Assembly (NCBI GenBank): GCA_000934385.1
Contig: KN880835.1
Location: forward strand, 1-16,037
Source: Cylindrobasidium torrendii FP15055 ss-10
Lineage: Eukaryota > Basidiomycota > Agaricomycetes > Agaricales > Physalacriaceae
DNA: 16,037 nt
Reading direction: 5' to 3'
Shown: positions 1-8,598 of the stretch, piece by piece
Numbering within the stretch: position 1 is the first letter of the stretch
How the letters are laid out: every line of letters starts with the position of its first letter
The notes under the pieces: model-generated
Database searches by the model: none
The model's input: only the letters and a program-made list of their open reading frames with translations
What the model was told of the DNA's origin: nothing
Translations under genes and position numbers: made by a program

Positions 1-361
1 ATTTTTAGCCCGCCCCAGGCGCTGCTGGGGGCGGGATTTCAAACTCAGCCATCAACAGCCATCAAAAGGGCCCTCTGTTTTTTGGATCAGCTGAAAAATT
101 GACCATTTTGGTTATATTTGATGCAGAATTCTAAAATGCACTGATTTGGATATAAACATCTGATTTGAACATAAAAGATGCCTATACTGGGTAGAGACCT
201 TAGCCTTTTCTTTGAAGTAGTAATGCTAAAAGCAGCCTGTTAGGTCCACTGTTTCTAGTCAGTGACAGAAGGTCAAATCCTGTGTTTATATTTAGTGGAT
301 ACTGGAAACGCATGTGTGTTTATATACACTGAGTTAGGGTCAAATGGTACAGACACCCTTG
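1..361. other. AT-rich stretch without a gene, hairpin at left end
   Basis: No coding region is supported. The first bases (9-35) form an imperfect GC-rich inverted repeat, a C-rich arm and a G-rich arm around a short loop. Sequence from about 50 to 350 is clearly richer in A and T than the rest of the window and has several TTTATAT-like runs. It ends abruptly at about 361, where homology to the last exon of BTB-like gene A begins. This could be an inserted element that truncated the gene fragment, or old intergenic DNA; the sequence alone does not decide. Confidence 0.4.
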
Positions 362-481
362 GGGTGTAGAGACGCTGCGGTCGTCGCATTGAAAGCGCGC
401 GCGCCTTATCGCGACAAATTCATCGTTGGAGAAGGGTCGGACGCCCTACTAAAACACATCGAGGACCATACCCTCTACTAG
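362..481 (+). pseudogene. 3' exon remnant of a third BTB-like gene (A')
   Basis: The frame starting at 362 reads GCRDAAVVALKARAP and stays open to a TAG at 479-481. It aligns with the C-terminus of gene A (CRGCRNAAVRALEPLAP), including the second cysteine of the CxxC pair. Homology continues into the 3' flank: a CTTAGTCCTCAAGCAGC motif lies at about 527-543 here and again downstream of gene A at about 4933-4949. Nothing upstream of 362 resembles the rest of the gene, so only the last part of the coding region survives, truncated at its 5' side. This marks the left edge of the decayed duplicate module. Confidence 0.65.
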
Positions 482-1871
482 TATGCCTCCATTTCTCTCA
501 CCCTTGTCGACCGCCGTCTAACTTGCCTTAGTCCTCAAGCAGCGGAGCACTACATGGCTGTTGCCAGGATCTGTAATCAGAATTAGACATATACATATAA
601 ACCCGAAATATCTCAAGTTACTCACTTTCTCTTGTGCCATCTGTCTCCCAAATCGCGTACCGCGAACGCGCCTAATGGCCTCGAAGGAAGTAAACCCACG
701 TGATGACGCCTGCGAAAGCTGCCAATGCACGTGGCTCTCGATAGACTTGCCTTGCTCGCTAGAAAAGTAGTACCCTACCTACCAAGGAGAATTAAGTTGT
801 ATTAGACAAAAATCCTGGAAGGGATCTCGCGAACGGCTTCCAAAAAGGTCCAAGGACGAGCAACAAGGACGAGCAAACGGTACGCACCAATACCCACTGA
901 GAACTACGGGCGATGCGGCGCTCAATCTGCCGCGTATATTGATCGAAGAAGTCCCGCGGAGGGTGGGAAGGTGTGGCCCGAGATCTGAAGGCAGAGGGAC
1001 AGATTTCGTGTAGCCTATACGCCCGCGGAGCCATTTTTCAGATGTCGGGATCGTCGCCGGAGCAAAGTCCAAGCGATGTCCAACGCCGCGAGAAGAGTTT
1101 GTAAGAGTCCCACTAGGGAATGGGATTTCGTGGTGTGTCTTCCCGTGTCCAAGGCCGTCATTGCCATACAGAGCGTGCGTGAGGTCGTGGTGGGCAAATG
1201 AGATGAATGATGCGATCGCGTGGCCCATCACAGCACGTGCCAGCTTTCGACCTCTCCTTGGCTACTTATAAGTCTTGTTTATAATTGCCTATTCGTTGCC
1301 ACCTGAAAGAGAAGTTGAATCCACTCTTCCCAATTCCTACTCTCAGACCACCTCCTTGAGATCACATCGTGTACAATTATAAAAGAACACCAGCTCGTTC
1401 CATTTCACCAACCCTATCTCTGCAGACGATGCATTCATCGACAATAAGACCTCTTTTACATCATCTTATGAAGTTATATGGTCGATTACTTATTATTCAT
1501 GAAACAGACGTGAGCGCACGCTTCAGCCGTGTCAAGCCTCTGGTAGACCACTTGATCTCATGTTATGCCTTTACTGCTCATTAAATGACAGCGCGTGAGC
1601 TATGTTTCTGTCTACGTAGCGGAATACGTACCTGCATGATCCCAGGGCTATTTCCTATGCGTTAGTGAGGCATACGTCTGGAATGAGAACAACAGTCAAC
1701 CCCATCATGCTAGAGGAACGGGAGCATCCCCCCGTCCTCTACCTTCACGCGAACTAATTGAAGAAAGGAGGGGTGCAATGGATGTCATTCGGTCTATTAT
1801 GTTTGTAATGAGATACTGGCGCATTCTCTGTACGCCGCTCCTGCGCTTCCTCACGGCTTCAAGTCCTCAGT
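482..1871. other. Gene-poor interval between remnants
   Basis: The first 60 bases are homologous to the 3' flank of gene A. From about 780 to 1230 the sequence is GC-richer and open on the minus strand for 150 codons, but the translation has no recognisable domain and no partner elsewhere in the window. TATA-like sequences occur at about 1265 and 1375, with a pyrimidine-rich stretch between, so a weak or relict promoter is possible. No gene is called here with confidence. The interval has no counterpart between gene A and the JmjC gene in the intact module, where the matching gap is only about 200 bases. Confidence 0.35.
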
Positions 1872-2162
1872 TCGACACACGCCGCGGTGGTCAGCATCTA
1901 CGTTGGTGGTGAGGTGTTGGTGCAGGACGTCCACTCTACACGCAGCCTCCGCCAGATGGATAAGATCAAGTTAGAGAAGCGCCCTCCCCGCGCAAACGAG
2001 CTAACGGAGGTGATAACCAAGTGGACAACGCCCGGAACCTGAGCACTTTCAGACCATCAGCGACAGCATCGTAGCCTCTGCAAGACACTGCTTACTATGC
2101 ATCGGCCTGCTGCAACAGGATGTTTTCGATTCGGAAACCTATCTATAAGAGCTGCTTCGTTT
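1872..2162 (-). pseudogene. Broken copy of the JmjC-type gene (C')
   Basis: This stretch is clearly homologous, in the same orientation, to about 5768-6055, which covers parts of exons 4 and 5 of the intact JmjC-type gene and the intron between them. The splice donor of that intron (CATA/GTAAGCAG read on the minus strand) is kept at about 2090. The copy cannot code. A lysine codon of the intact gene (AAG, in KELFKMGF) is TAG here, at 2145-2143 on the minus strand. A one-base length difference near 1960-1995 also shifts the frame. Homology stops at both ends, so the Fe-binding HxD segment and the whole N-terminal part are missing. It is a relict of a duplicated module. Confidence 0.8.
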
Positions 2163-2480
2163 CAGTGTCACTGCAGTGGAGAACGACCAAGCCGTCCGAA
2201 GCTGTCAATTTGACATGAATAGGCTGTAATATACAGTTAGATGGCATGAAGCATTGGGTGTGTGAGCCGACCTACCTTCACGTCTTGGCAAAATGAGGAT
2301 GTCGAAATCCCAAGGGAGGCGGGGCGCCAATGCGACCGAGCGAGGCAGTAGGAATGAGTGGGAAACCCCAGATAGCTGGGCCAAAGGATACATCACAATG
2401 GAAGTGGTGGTAGGAGTCGTTCGGACCACTTGGGAACGCGTACTCCAGCGTCCACCACCTCGGCGGTACAATCCCGGCAC
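2163..2480. other. No gene seen between C' and the promoter copy
   Basis: This interval lies between the broken JmjC-type copy and the copied TET promoter region. Overlapping open frames on both strands (for example 2293-2580 plus and 2205-2603 minus) have no recognisable domain and run into the repeated promoter block, so they are not called as genes. In the intact module the matching interval holds the first three and a half exons of the JmjC-type gene, about 2 kb; here that part is deleted. Confidence 0.4.
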
Positions 2481-2505
2481 AATCTCCACGGTGCTAAGAC
2501 CAATG
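2481..2505 (+). repeat. 25-bp direct repeat, copy 1
   Basis: Matches 8046-8070 at 24 of 25 positions, with one A/G difference in the middle. A shorter version with the core ACTAAGACCAATG lies at 7904-7926. All copies lie upstream of the TET gene or its decayed copy, so this is part of the duplicated promoter region. Confidence 0.75.
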
Positions 2506-2610
2506 GAGCTGCTGGTTCGCGAGTTCCTCGTTCGGTTAACGAAATCTTCGGTCTTCCTCTGCGACGGTCGCTCGTGGTAATGCGGGATGGCCATGATCAT
2601 CATCGTGTGA

Positions 2611-2651
2611 GGTGAGTGCGAAATTGCCTCCGAGCGGAGGCGGGATCAATG
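2611..2651 (+). promoter_or_regulatory. Conserved promoter block 1, decayed copy
   Basis: Forty-one bases that match 8203-8243 without gaps. The centre is a perfect inverted repeat, GCCTCCG-AG-CGGAGGC, which includes CCG-N2-CGG, a geometry typical of sites bound by dimeric Zn2Cys6 fungal transcription factors. The function is inferred from conservation between the two copies. Confidence 0.45.
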
Positions 2652-2828
2652 CATGGCAAGCTCGGACGTGCCTTTTGCGGCCGAAGGCGTAAGTTCCCAA
2701 CACCGACGGATAGAAACTCAAGCAATGATCTCTTTGCCTTGTACGACGGTCACCAGAGCTGCAACTGACTTACCTTCATAGAGCAAGTTGTAAGATGGGA
2801 TCAACTTCTAATTCCGTCCAGTTTTGGG

Positions 2829-2848
2829 TCCGCGGACGCGATCGAAAA
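2829..2848 (+). promoter_or_regulatory. Conserved promoter block 2, decayed copy
   Basis: Twenty bases around CCGCGGACG, ending in GATCGAAAA, that match 8435-8454 at 19 of 20 positions. It lies in the same order relative to the other shared blocks, which shows that the region was copied as a unit. Confidence 0.45.
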
Positions 2849-2919
2849 GGTCCGCCTTCCTCTTTTGACCATCATCTCTCCCACTTGATGGAGGACAATG
2901 CCTTGCTATATCACTACTT

Positions 2920-3010
2920 CCTAGGTCCTTGTACCGGGTAGCCGTGTGCGTGCTTGCCCTCTACGTCTTCACTAAGGATACAAGACGGTGAGTCGCTGCA
3001 AACACTCGTC
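2920..3010 (+). repeat. Decayed copy of the TET leader with a splice-donor-like site
   Basis: CCTAGGTC-TTGTACCGGG at 2920-2938 matches 8528-8546 at all but one position. About 50 bases further on is a GTGAGT sequence (about 2991), in the same relative place as the GTGAGT donor at 8611 in front of the intact TET gene. The ATG that precedes the donor in the intact copy is not kept. After about 3010 the two copies no longer align by eye, so none of the TET coding region survives here. Confidence 0.5.
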
Positions 3011-3871
3011 GACGCACGCTGCCACACCAGCCTCCACCCTTATAAACCGTGTTCTGACACATCCATACAGCCACACAGGTTACCACTGACTGTTCACACA
3101 CGAACAGTCCTGATTCAACCCCCGTGTGCGTCCCAGTGACGCTACTTCATCGCATGTACAGCTTTGGCAGAAGTTCTGCCAGACGAGGACAGAGATGGAC
3201 TCTGGCCTCTCCCGTTACGATTTCCATGTTCTCAAGGTGCTTCGGATGCCTTCAAATAGCCTGAAAGCTATGCGCGCGCAAGTCGCTGCTTATCCCAAGT
3301 CAATAGTTATGCTATCTACAATCGCCACCTTGCTGTTGTCTTCCGCATCCCCAGACCCCACACTCCGCACCTTGTATACACGCACTTACTACATATATCA
3401 TGACAGCTGACTTGCTTCTTGTGCACTCACTCATTGGCTGGGATCTGCACGCGTGCCGTGCACTTCACTAAGATTTAGGCGCCAACTTGGACGCGGTGAG
3501 GGACGGTCCTACCCGATACACTTTGTGCAGTAAGATGTTAGAAACACCACAGTGTCTACACGGTGAAGGTGTTGTCTATTTCCAATCCAGGGTGAGACCA
3601 CTAGGTGAACAATGAGCCCGCCGTGCCCGGTATCGAAAGCGAGCTCACTTCTCGCCACCCCTCTTCTCGCTCTGTTCTCACCGCCTCCCCCTCTCCTCTC
3701 TCTCTCTAACTTACAACGCCTCTTCATTTTGGTCGGGTACACCCAGATGATTGCCATGCCTCATCTGGCTTGTAAGCTTTTAACGACTACAGGCGGATCA
3801 GGTAAGCTCGATCGCATGAGACCAGTCAATTTGCTCACCTTTCGCCACTTACCAGCACCAACGCCCTCAAT
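3011..3871. other. Intergenic region upstream of gene A
   Basis: No gene is supported. Short open frames (for example 3126-3410 plus) have no recognisable domain. The stretch at about 3640-3712 on the plus strand is strongly pyrimidine-rich, with CTCTCTCT runs. Such tracts are common just upstream of transcription starts in basidiomycete genes, so this is the likely core promoter or leader of gene A. Confidence 0.4.
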
Positions 3872-4892
3872 ATGCCACAGGCCGAGAATGTATTCTCCGC
3901 CGACACTCCCTGGATTGCGGTATGCCACCTTCCGCCCTAAGGCAACCCTGTTCGCTGAAGGGTTCTAGTTTGAACCCAGCACAAGCCAACCGGGGCAACC
4001 TCGCCTCTACGACATCCCCCCTTCGCACCTCCGGAAGGTGTCGCTGTACTTTGATCGGCTTCTCAGCAGCAAGGAAACGCAAGTCCCACCGATCCCGCTG
4101 CCGGAAAACCTGGCTCAGAACGACTGGGAGGCCTTCTGCCTCTTCTCATTCACACCCAAAGAGCACGCCACTGTCCTTTGAACGGGCACCGCAACCAACT
4201 CACCCTTTTTCAGCATCACAGACGAACAGGCTGAGTCACCTCTTTGGTGGGCTGCTATCCTCCGCGCCGCCACGCACCTCGACTGCCAGTCCGCTGTAGA
4301 CAAGGCCGCTCACACCATCTCTGGCATGAAAAACGTCGACCCCGTGCTGAAATTCAACCTGGCAGTCCACTTTCGGCAAACACAGTGGTATTTACAGTCA
4401 TTCCAAGACATTGTCGCTCGCGTACACGCCGATCCACAGTACGTAGTTGAACACCGGCACAGTCTACCAGCGTCTGCGCGTAACTTGGCCATCGATGTTG
4501 CCAGTACGTCTATAGTCACGCTTGGGCGCACCCCTGACACCCATCTAGTGCGGCGATACAAGTATGAGCAGAGTCTCGCCGATAATCCACCTGGCTTCGC
4601 CAACTCCTCGTCGTCCTGCGGCACGGCTTGCAGAGAAGCCTGGGGAGAGCTGTGGTGGGATCGCTTTTTTCAGCACGTCCTCCCCTCGGGCGACCCATTA
4701 CCTCACTCGCACACTTTCCAGTGGGCGCAAGGCTTAGTGGACCAGGACATTGAGGTTCCCGGGATGTGTCGAGGGTGTAGGAACGCCGCGGTCCGTGCTC
4801 TCGAGCCACTGGCGCCCAACCTAGACGTATTGATCGCGCGGCAAGAAGGCATCAGGCTAGCTCAGTTCTTCCAAGGGAACGTCGAACGATAG
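3872..4892 (+). CDS. Gene A: putative BTB/POZ-like protein
   Basis: Predicted exons are 3872-3919, 3969-4162, 4214-4503 and 4549-4892, giving 291 residues. The N-terminal part (to about residue 80, ending in NDWEAFCLFSF) looks like a degenerate BTB/POZ domain. A helical segment follows (SPLWWAAILRAATHLDC, then LKFNLAVHFRQTQWYLQSF), like the region after the BTB domain in mushroom BTB proteins. The C-terminal part has cysteines spaced CGTAC and MCRGC, possibly a zinc knuckle. BTB proteins usually dimerise and act as adaptors; no partner can be named. Intron 3 (GTACGT donor, CTGAC branch, TAG acceptor) is 45 bases and in frame, so it reads through unspliced. Intron 2 seems to need a GC-AG splice: with it the protein lines up with gene B without a gap. 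The alternative, GT at 4173 to AG at 4229, fits less well. The gene structure is well supported by its paralogue; the BTB assignment is tentative. Confidence 0.65.
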
Positions 4893-5106
4893 TAGGGCGT
4901 CCCCTCCTCTTGTCGAACACATCTGACTTGCCTTAGTCCTCAAGCAGCATACCTAGACGTAGTGATCAGGTCCTACACTCGCTAGTCGGACACTTGCTCC
5001 TTTATTCCTACGCACTCCTGCTTGTTATTAGATGCATAAATGAAATCAGTCATTATTCACAATGGAGCTCATTAATCGCGGGAATAAGGCAGTAAGTTAT
5101 TTCGAG
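4893..5106. other. 3' flank of gene A and convergent 3' end of the JmjC-type gene
   Basis: Short region between two converging genes. It carries the CTTAGTCCTCAAGCAGC motif (about 4933-4949) that is also found at about 527-543 after the gene-A remnant. This shows that the duplicated unit extended past the stop codon. Confidence 0.5.
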
Positions 5107-7711
5107 TTAGCGGGTTCGCGCTGTGCCTTTCCTGCTCTTCCTCACAGCTGCTACCTCGGCTTCCGCCATTAACATATCGTTCCCCCCGTCCACCCCACCC
5201 AAGACGCCGTTTCCTCTTGCCTGTCTCTTTGGCTTTCCAGCAGAGACGCTTGTCTCTTTCAGAAGCGCCTTCCGCTTTTTGGTAGGCGCACTTTGCATGT
5301 CCGGTGGGGCAGGCCTTTCGTACAGGCGTTCCCTTTCTCCCAGTAGCGCATCGCAAGCATAATTGTCCACGTGCTCCCAGACTTCGCCCGGGTCATAGAG
5401 GTCCTTGAAGTGCTTAGGATCCAACTCTTCTCGCAGTCGAGGTAGGAGAGCTTGTAGGACTCGCGTTTCGCATCCAGACGGCATTTCGAAATCGGGAAAA
5501 AGACCTTCGTCGAGCCCGAGATGCCAGGCAAGGCGAACAGCTCGCCAGATAGTGACCTTGTAGACCGGGTTGCCGCTCAAATCTTCATTGTTGATCGCAT
5601 ACTCTTCTGGGACCAGGAGCATGAGACAGAGTGCGAAGAGGGGGCGCATGTGTAGTGGTCCTGTGAATACGCGACTGGTCAGCCGTGTTATTAGCTCTTT
5701 GATCACAGCACGCACCTGCCCGTGCATAAAGATGGGGCAGCTCTGCAAGCATGGCAGCCAGAACACCGTACACGCCGTGGTTGTCAGCGTCTGCGTTGGT
5801 AGTAAGGTGTTGGTGCAGGACGTCCGCCTTACGCGCAGCCTCCGTCAGATGGATGAATGTAAAGTTATAGAAGCTTCCTCCACGCGCAAATGAGCTAACG
5901 GGCGTCATGACCAAGTGCAACATGCCCGGAACCTGGGCGCTTTCAGAGCATCAGCGACAGCTAGCGTAGCATTTTCGATACACTGCTTACTATGCATCGG
6001 CTGGCTGCAGCAGGATGTTTTCGAAACGGAAACCCATCTTGAAGAGCTCCTTCGCGCTGTGTATGTAGCTGCATGCCAACGCGATTCTTCTCACCATGTC
6101 GGCTGCAGGGCCCACGTACTTGGCGACCGACCATATTTTAGTTCCCCAGTCGAGGCGCGTCCATATCCCAAGCCCTTCGGAGTCTTGGTGATTGCTCGTC
6201 AGGTAGTGCGCGTGAGATCCCATTGACCAGAAGTTGTTCTCGTAGGCGAGTGAGCCGTACGCTGGATCCTGGCGATTTGCAGTTGCCAGGAAGCCGTGGT
6301 TGAATGCCCTGAGTCGCTCTTAGTACTGGGAGTGCGGGATAGAGAGCGGCGAGCTCACTGGATTTCGGGTAAGCCGCTATCCTGGCCACGCATCCAGATT
6401 TCTAAACAAGCCTCCGTGTCTTCTCCGGCGTCTATTCCCTCCCAAAACTTCCCTATGGTCCCATCTTTCGTGGAGGCAGCCTGTGGCGTCTCCGGAGGTG
6501 GTGTCGGTTGTGCGTTGGCGGGAGGATACAGGGCTCCATTTTTCTCCAACGAGGCATACATGGCCGCATGGTTTCTCATCGCTAAGTCACGTTCAGTATC
6601 AGAACATAATAGCGACGCATACGCACATTGTAGAGTGACCTGCCTGCTAGGTAGAACCCTGTAGCTGCGCCAGAAGAAGTCGGCGAGAGATTCTCCAGGT
6701 TCAGGAAGGCGTAATCCTGAAGAGTATCCCTTGACAACCACTGGTCGTCCTTGGGAGAACGCCTTCGCTATCTCTGCCTCATCCCAGTGGTGCATGATGC
6801 GCACAAAGCCATCGGGAGACTCGGTGTCAGTCGTCAAAGAACAGAACAAAAGGCGGTCTCTCGCCTGCTCGCACTCCTGGGGAGGTGTAAGTCGGGAATG
6901 GCAGCAGGCCTCTGCCCACTTACGACGTGGAAAAGGTTCCTTCCCTTCGGAGAGGGGGCGTAGGGCAGGTAAACTCGATGCTTGCCTCCCTGGTGATCCT
7001 TAACATCGACGTATTCGGGTGTGGACGGCCCATGTACAAAATCAGGCTCGTCCGCTATGTCGGTGAGGGGAGACGGCGGCTCTTCGAGCAGAGGTTGCTG
7101 CAGGGATTCTGGCTCCTCCATTATCCCTGGGATCGCGTATTCGGTGCCCCGTATCTCCGGAACCTCAAGTGATTCCTCTGGAGTGGGGTTGTCGCCTTCT
7201 GGTGAGGTGGGGGATGGCGCGTCGAAGCCGAGCCTTGTGCTGCGTCCCTCTTGTTCAGGCGCGGGCGTCGGTACGTTGGAGCGTGGTAATACGAGGTGAT
7301 CTTCGGGTGTCCTTTCTACAGATTCGACCAAAATTCCGGGTGGAAATGGTTGACTAGAAGGCCCTGCCGCCGGGGAGGAAGAGGGCGCCTCATCGGTCGC
7401 CGAACCTGCTTGTTGTTTGGCACTGGAATGACTCAGTACGTATAAAGTAATAGTTAAATATCATACAGTCTTGCCAGTGTATCCCTTCTGCGCTTTCTTA
7501 ATCGCGCAGCCTCCACCTTCTCGTTCTCACCGCATTGCAATGACTTCGCCTGGCGCCAAGTCAGGCGACAGCCAGGGAACTGAACTGCAGCCCACGCCTC
7601 AACTGATTGACCAGGATACACTGGCTTGGATGCACGCGAGAAATCCTCCAATGCCATGTTCAACGCGCGCACATACGGGTTTGGGTGGGTCAAGGAATAG
7701 TCCGAGGTCAT
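5107..7711 (-). CDS. Gene C: JmjC-type Fe(II)/2-oxoglutarate dioxygenase
   Basis: Predicted minus-strand exons are 7711-7467, 7422-6924, 6876-6359, 6308-5991, 5939-5716 and 5660-5107, joined in frame to about 785 residues. Residues about 85-240 are a Pro/Glu/Ser-rich acidic linker. The JmjC core follows. HQD (about 461-463) and a later His in PGMLH (about 535) form the predicted Fe(II) triad, and Lys in GTKIW (about 478) would bind 2-oxoglutarate. SSFARGGSFYNF after the last His is also typical of fungal JmjC proteins. The C-terminus is basic (TKKRKALLKE, GKPKRQARG), probably nuclear targeting. JmjC enzymes commonly demethylate histone lysines or hydroxylate proteins; the substrate is unknown here. 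Introns have good donors (GTAAGT, GTAAGC, GTGAGC, GTGCGT) and branch sites. The start was taken at the first ATG in the first open exon; an extra upstream exon is possible. A broken copy lies at 1872-2162. Confidence 0.75.
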
Positions 7712-7903
7712 GGCACCCAAAACACGTGGAGAGTGGCCGCGAAGGCGTCGAGAGCTTCGAGAGCAGCGTTTGGCGTACTTGAGCGCTCGGAGTACTTGCG
7801 CTACAATGGAAATGTTAGTTTTCAATTGGATAAGTGTGATTTTGAGTACCTTCGTCCGGAAAGAGGGTGACAGTCACCACGAGGAGAGGGTTGCGGACGA
7901 CTT

Positions 7904-7926
7904 CACGGTACTAAGACCAATGAAGC
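7904..7926 (+). repeat. Short copy of the 25-bp direct repeat
   Basis: Shares CACGGTACTAAGACCAATG and the following GAAGC with 8052-8074 but lacks the AATCT start of the longer copies. It lies about 150 bases upstream of the full copy, a local duplication that is not seen in the decayed left module. Confidence 0.65.
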
Positions 7927-8045
7927 TGTTTGTTGGGCTGGGTAAGATGAGAAACTGGACGAATACGTGTCCAAGCTCAATACCTGCAGTTGTCCGTTAG
8001 TACACCGAGAGGTGACCACTGAAATGTACGCCGCGTCGGCCGTAA

Positions 8046-8070
8046 AATCTCCACGGTACTAAGACCAATG
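8046..8070 (+). repeat. 25-bp direct repeat, copy upstream of TET
   Basis: Matches 2481-2505 at 24 of 25 positions. Its core contains ACTAAGACC, which resembles a branch-site consensus, but no intron is proposed here. Confidence 0.7.
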
Positions 8071-8202
8071 AAGCAACAGACGCTAGCTTGTCTCAATGCG
8101 TGAGTCGATGAGACGTAGGTGAGTTATTTGATCCAGTGGGGTGGAGGGAGCGTGTGTGTCGCGGGAATGCGGCGTCGGTGGTTGGTCGTCGAGGTTGTAT
8201 AA

Positions 8203-8243
8203 GGTGAGTGCTCAATTGCCACCGATCGGAGGCGGGGTCAATG
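8203..8243 (+). promoter_or_regulatory. Conserved promoter block 1 with CCG-N2-CGG
   Basis: Gapless match to 2611-2651. The centre reads GCCACCG-AT-CGGAGGC, an inverted repeat with one mismatch that still contains CCGATCGG. Conservation between two copies that have otherwise drifted suggests a binding site, possibly for a Zn2Cys6 factor. Confidence 0.45.
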
Positions 8244-8434
8244 GACGGACATTACGTCTCAAGTCCGGAGGCTTCTCTGGCCTGGCGAAATGAATATCTT
8301 CCGGATTCTGTAGCGAGAGGGCCTCTAAATGATGCGGCATGGTCATTTTCATCCTACGTCGCTGCTAATGTAGACTAATGCGTTTGGCCGTCGGTGTGGC
8401 CGCCAGCACCTTGCGCAAGAGTCCCGCTTTTGGT

Positions 8435-8454
8435 TCCGCGGACGTGATCGAAAA
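8435..8454 (+). promoter_or_regulatory. Conserved promoter block 2
   Basis: Matches 2829-2848 at 19 of 20 positions and contains the palindrome CCGCGG. It lies about 145 bases before the likely first ATG of the TET gene. Confidence 0.45.
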
Positions 8455-8527
8455 TTCAACTTCGTTCTTTTTACGGTCTCCAACACGACCACTTCACTAG
8501 CAACAACCATTCGCCACTTCACGTCTG

Positions 8528-8546
8528 CCTAGGTCTTTGTACCGGG
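8528..8546 (+). promoter_or_regulatory. Conserved leader block 3
   Basis: Matches 2920-2938 with one difference. It is followed by a pyrimidine-rich stretch (about 8552-8586), so transcription of the TET gene may begin close by. Confidence 0.4.
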
Positions 8547-8598
8547 CATTCCTGCGCTTTTCTTCTTCATCTGTCTGTTCCATTCCCGCGGAGCCTGA

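Larger units (their letters stand above)
7712..8598. promoter_or_regulatory. Divergent promoter region between the JmjC-type and TET genes
   Basis: About 0.9 kb between the predicted start of the minus-strand JmjC-type gene and that of the plus-strand TET gene. Blocks at 8046-8070, 8203-8243, 8435-8454 and 8528-8546 are kept in the same order in the decayed copy at 2481-2938, while the sequence between them has drifted. Part of the left side may instead be an undetected first exon of the JmjC-type gene, since the minus frame stays open to about 7825. Confidence 0.5.

Noticed and set aside
225..330. Second tRNA-like element (a GGTCAAATCC sequence resembling a B box)
   Set aside because: No A box at a suitable distance; a single ten-base match is expected by chance in a window of this size.
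779..1231. 150-codon open frame on the minus strand
   Set aside because: No domain, no splice support and no paralogue in the window; GC-rich composition alone can keep a frame open.
2293..2580. Plus-strand gene of 95 codons
   Set aside because: It overlaps the repeated promoter block, and the matching region at 8046 onward is not open in an equivalent frame.
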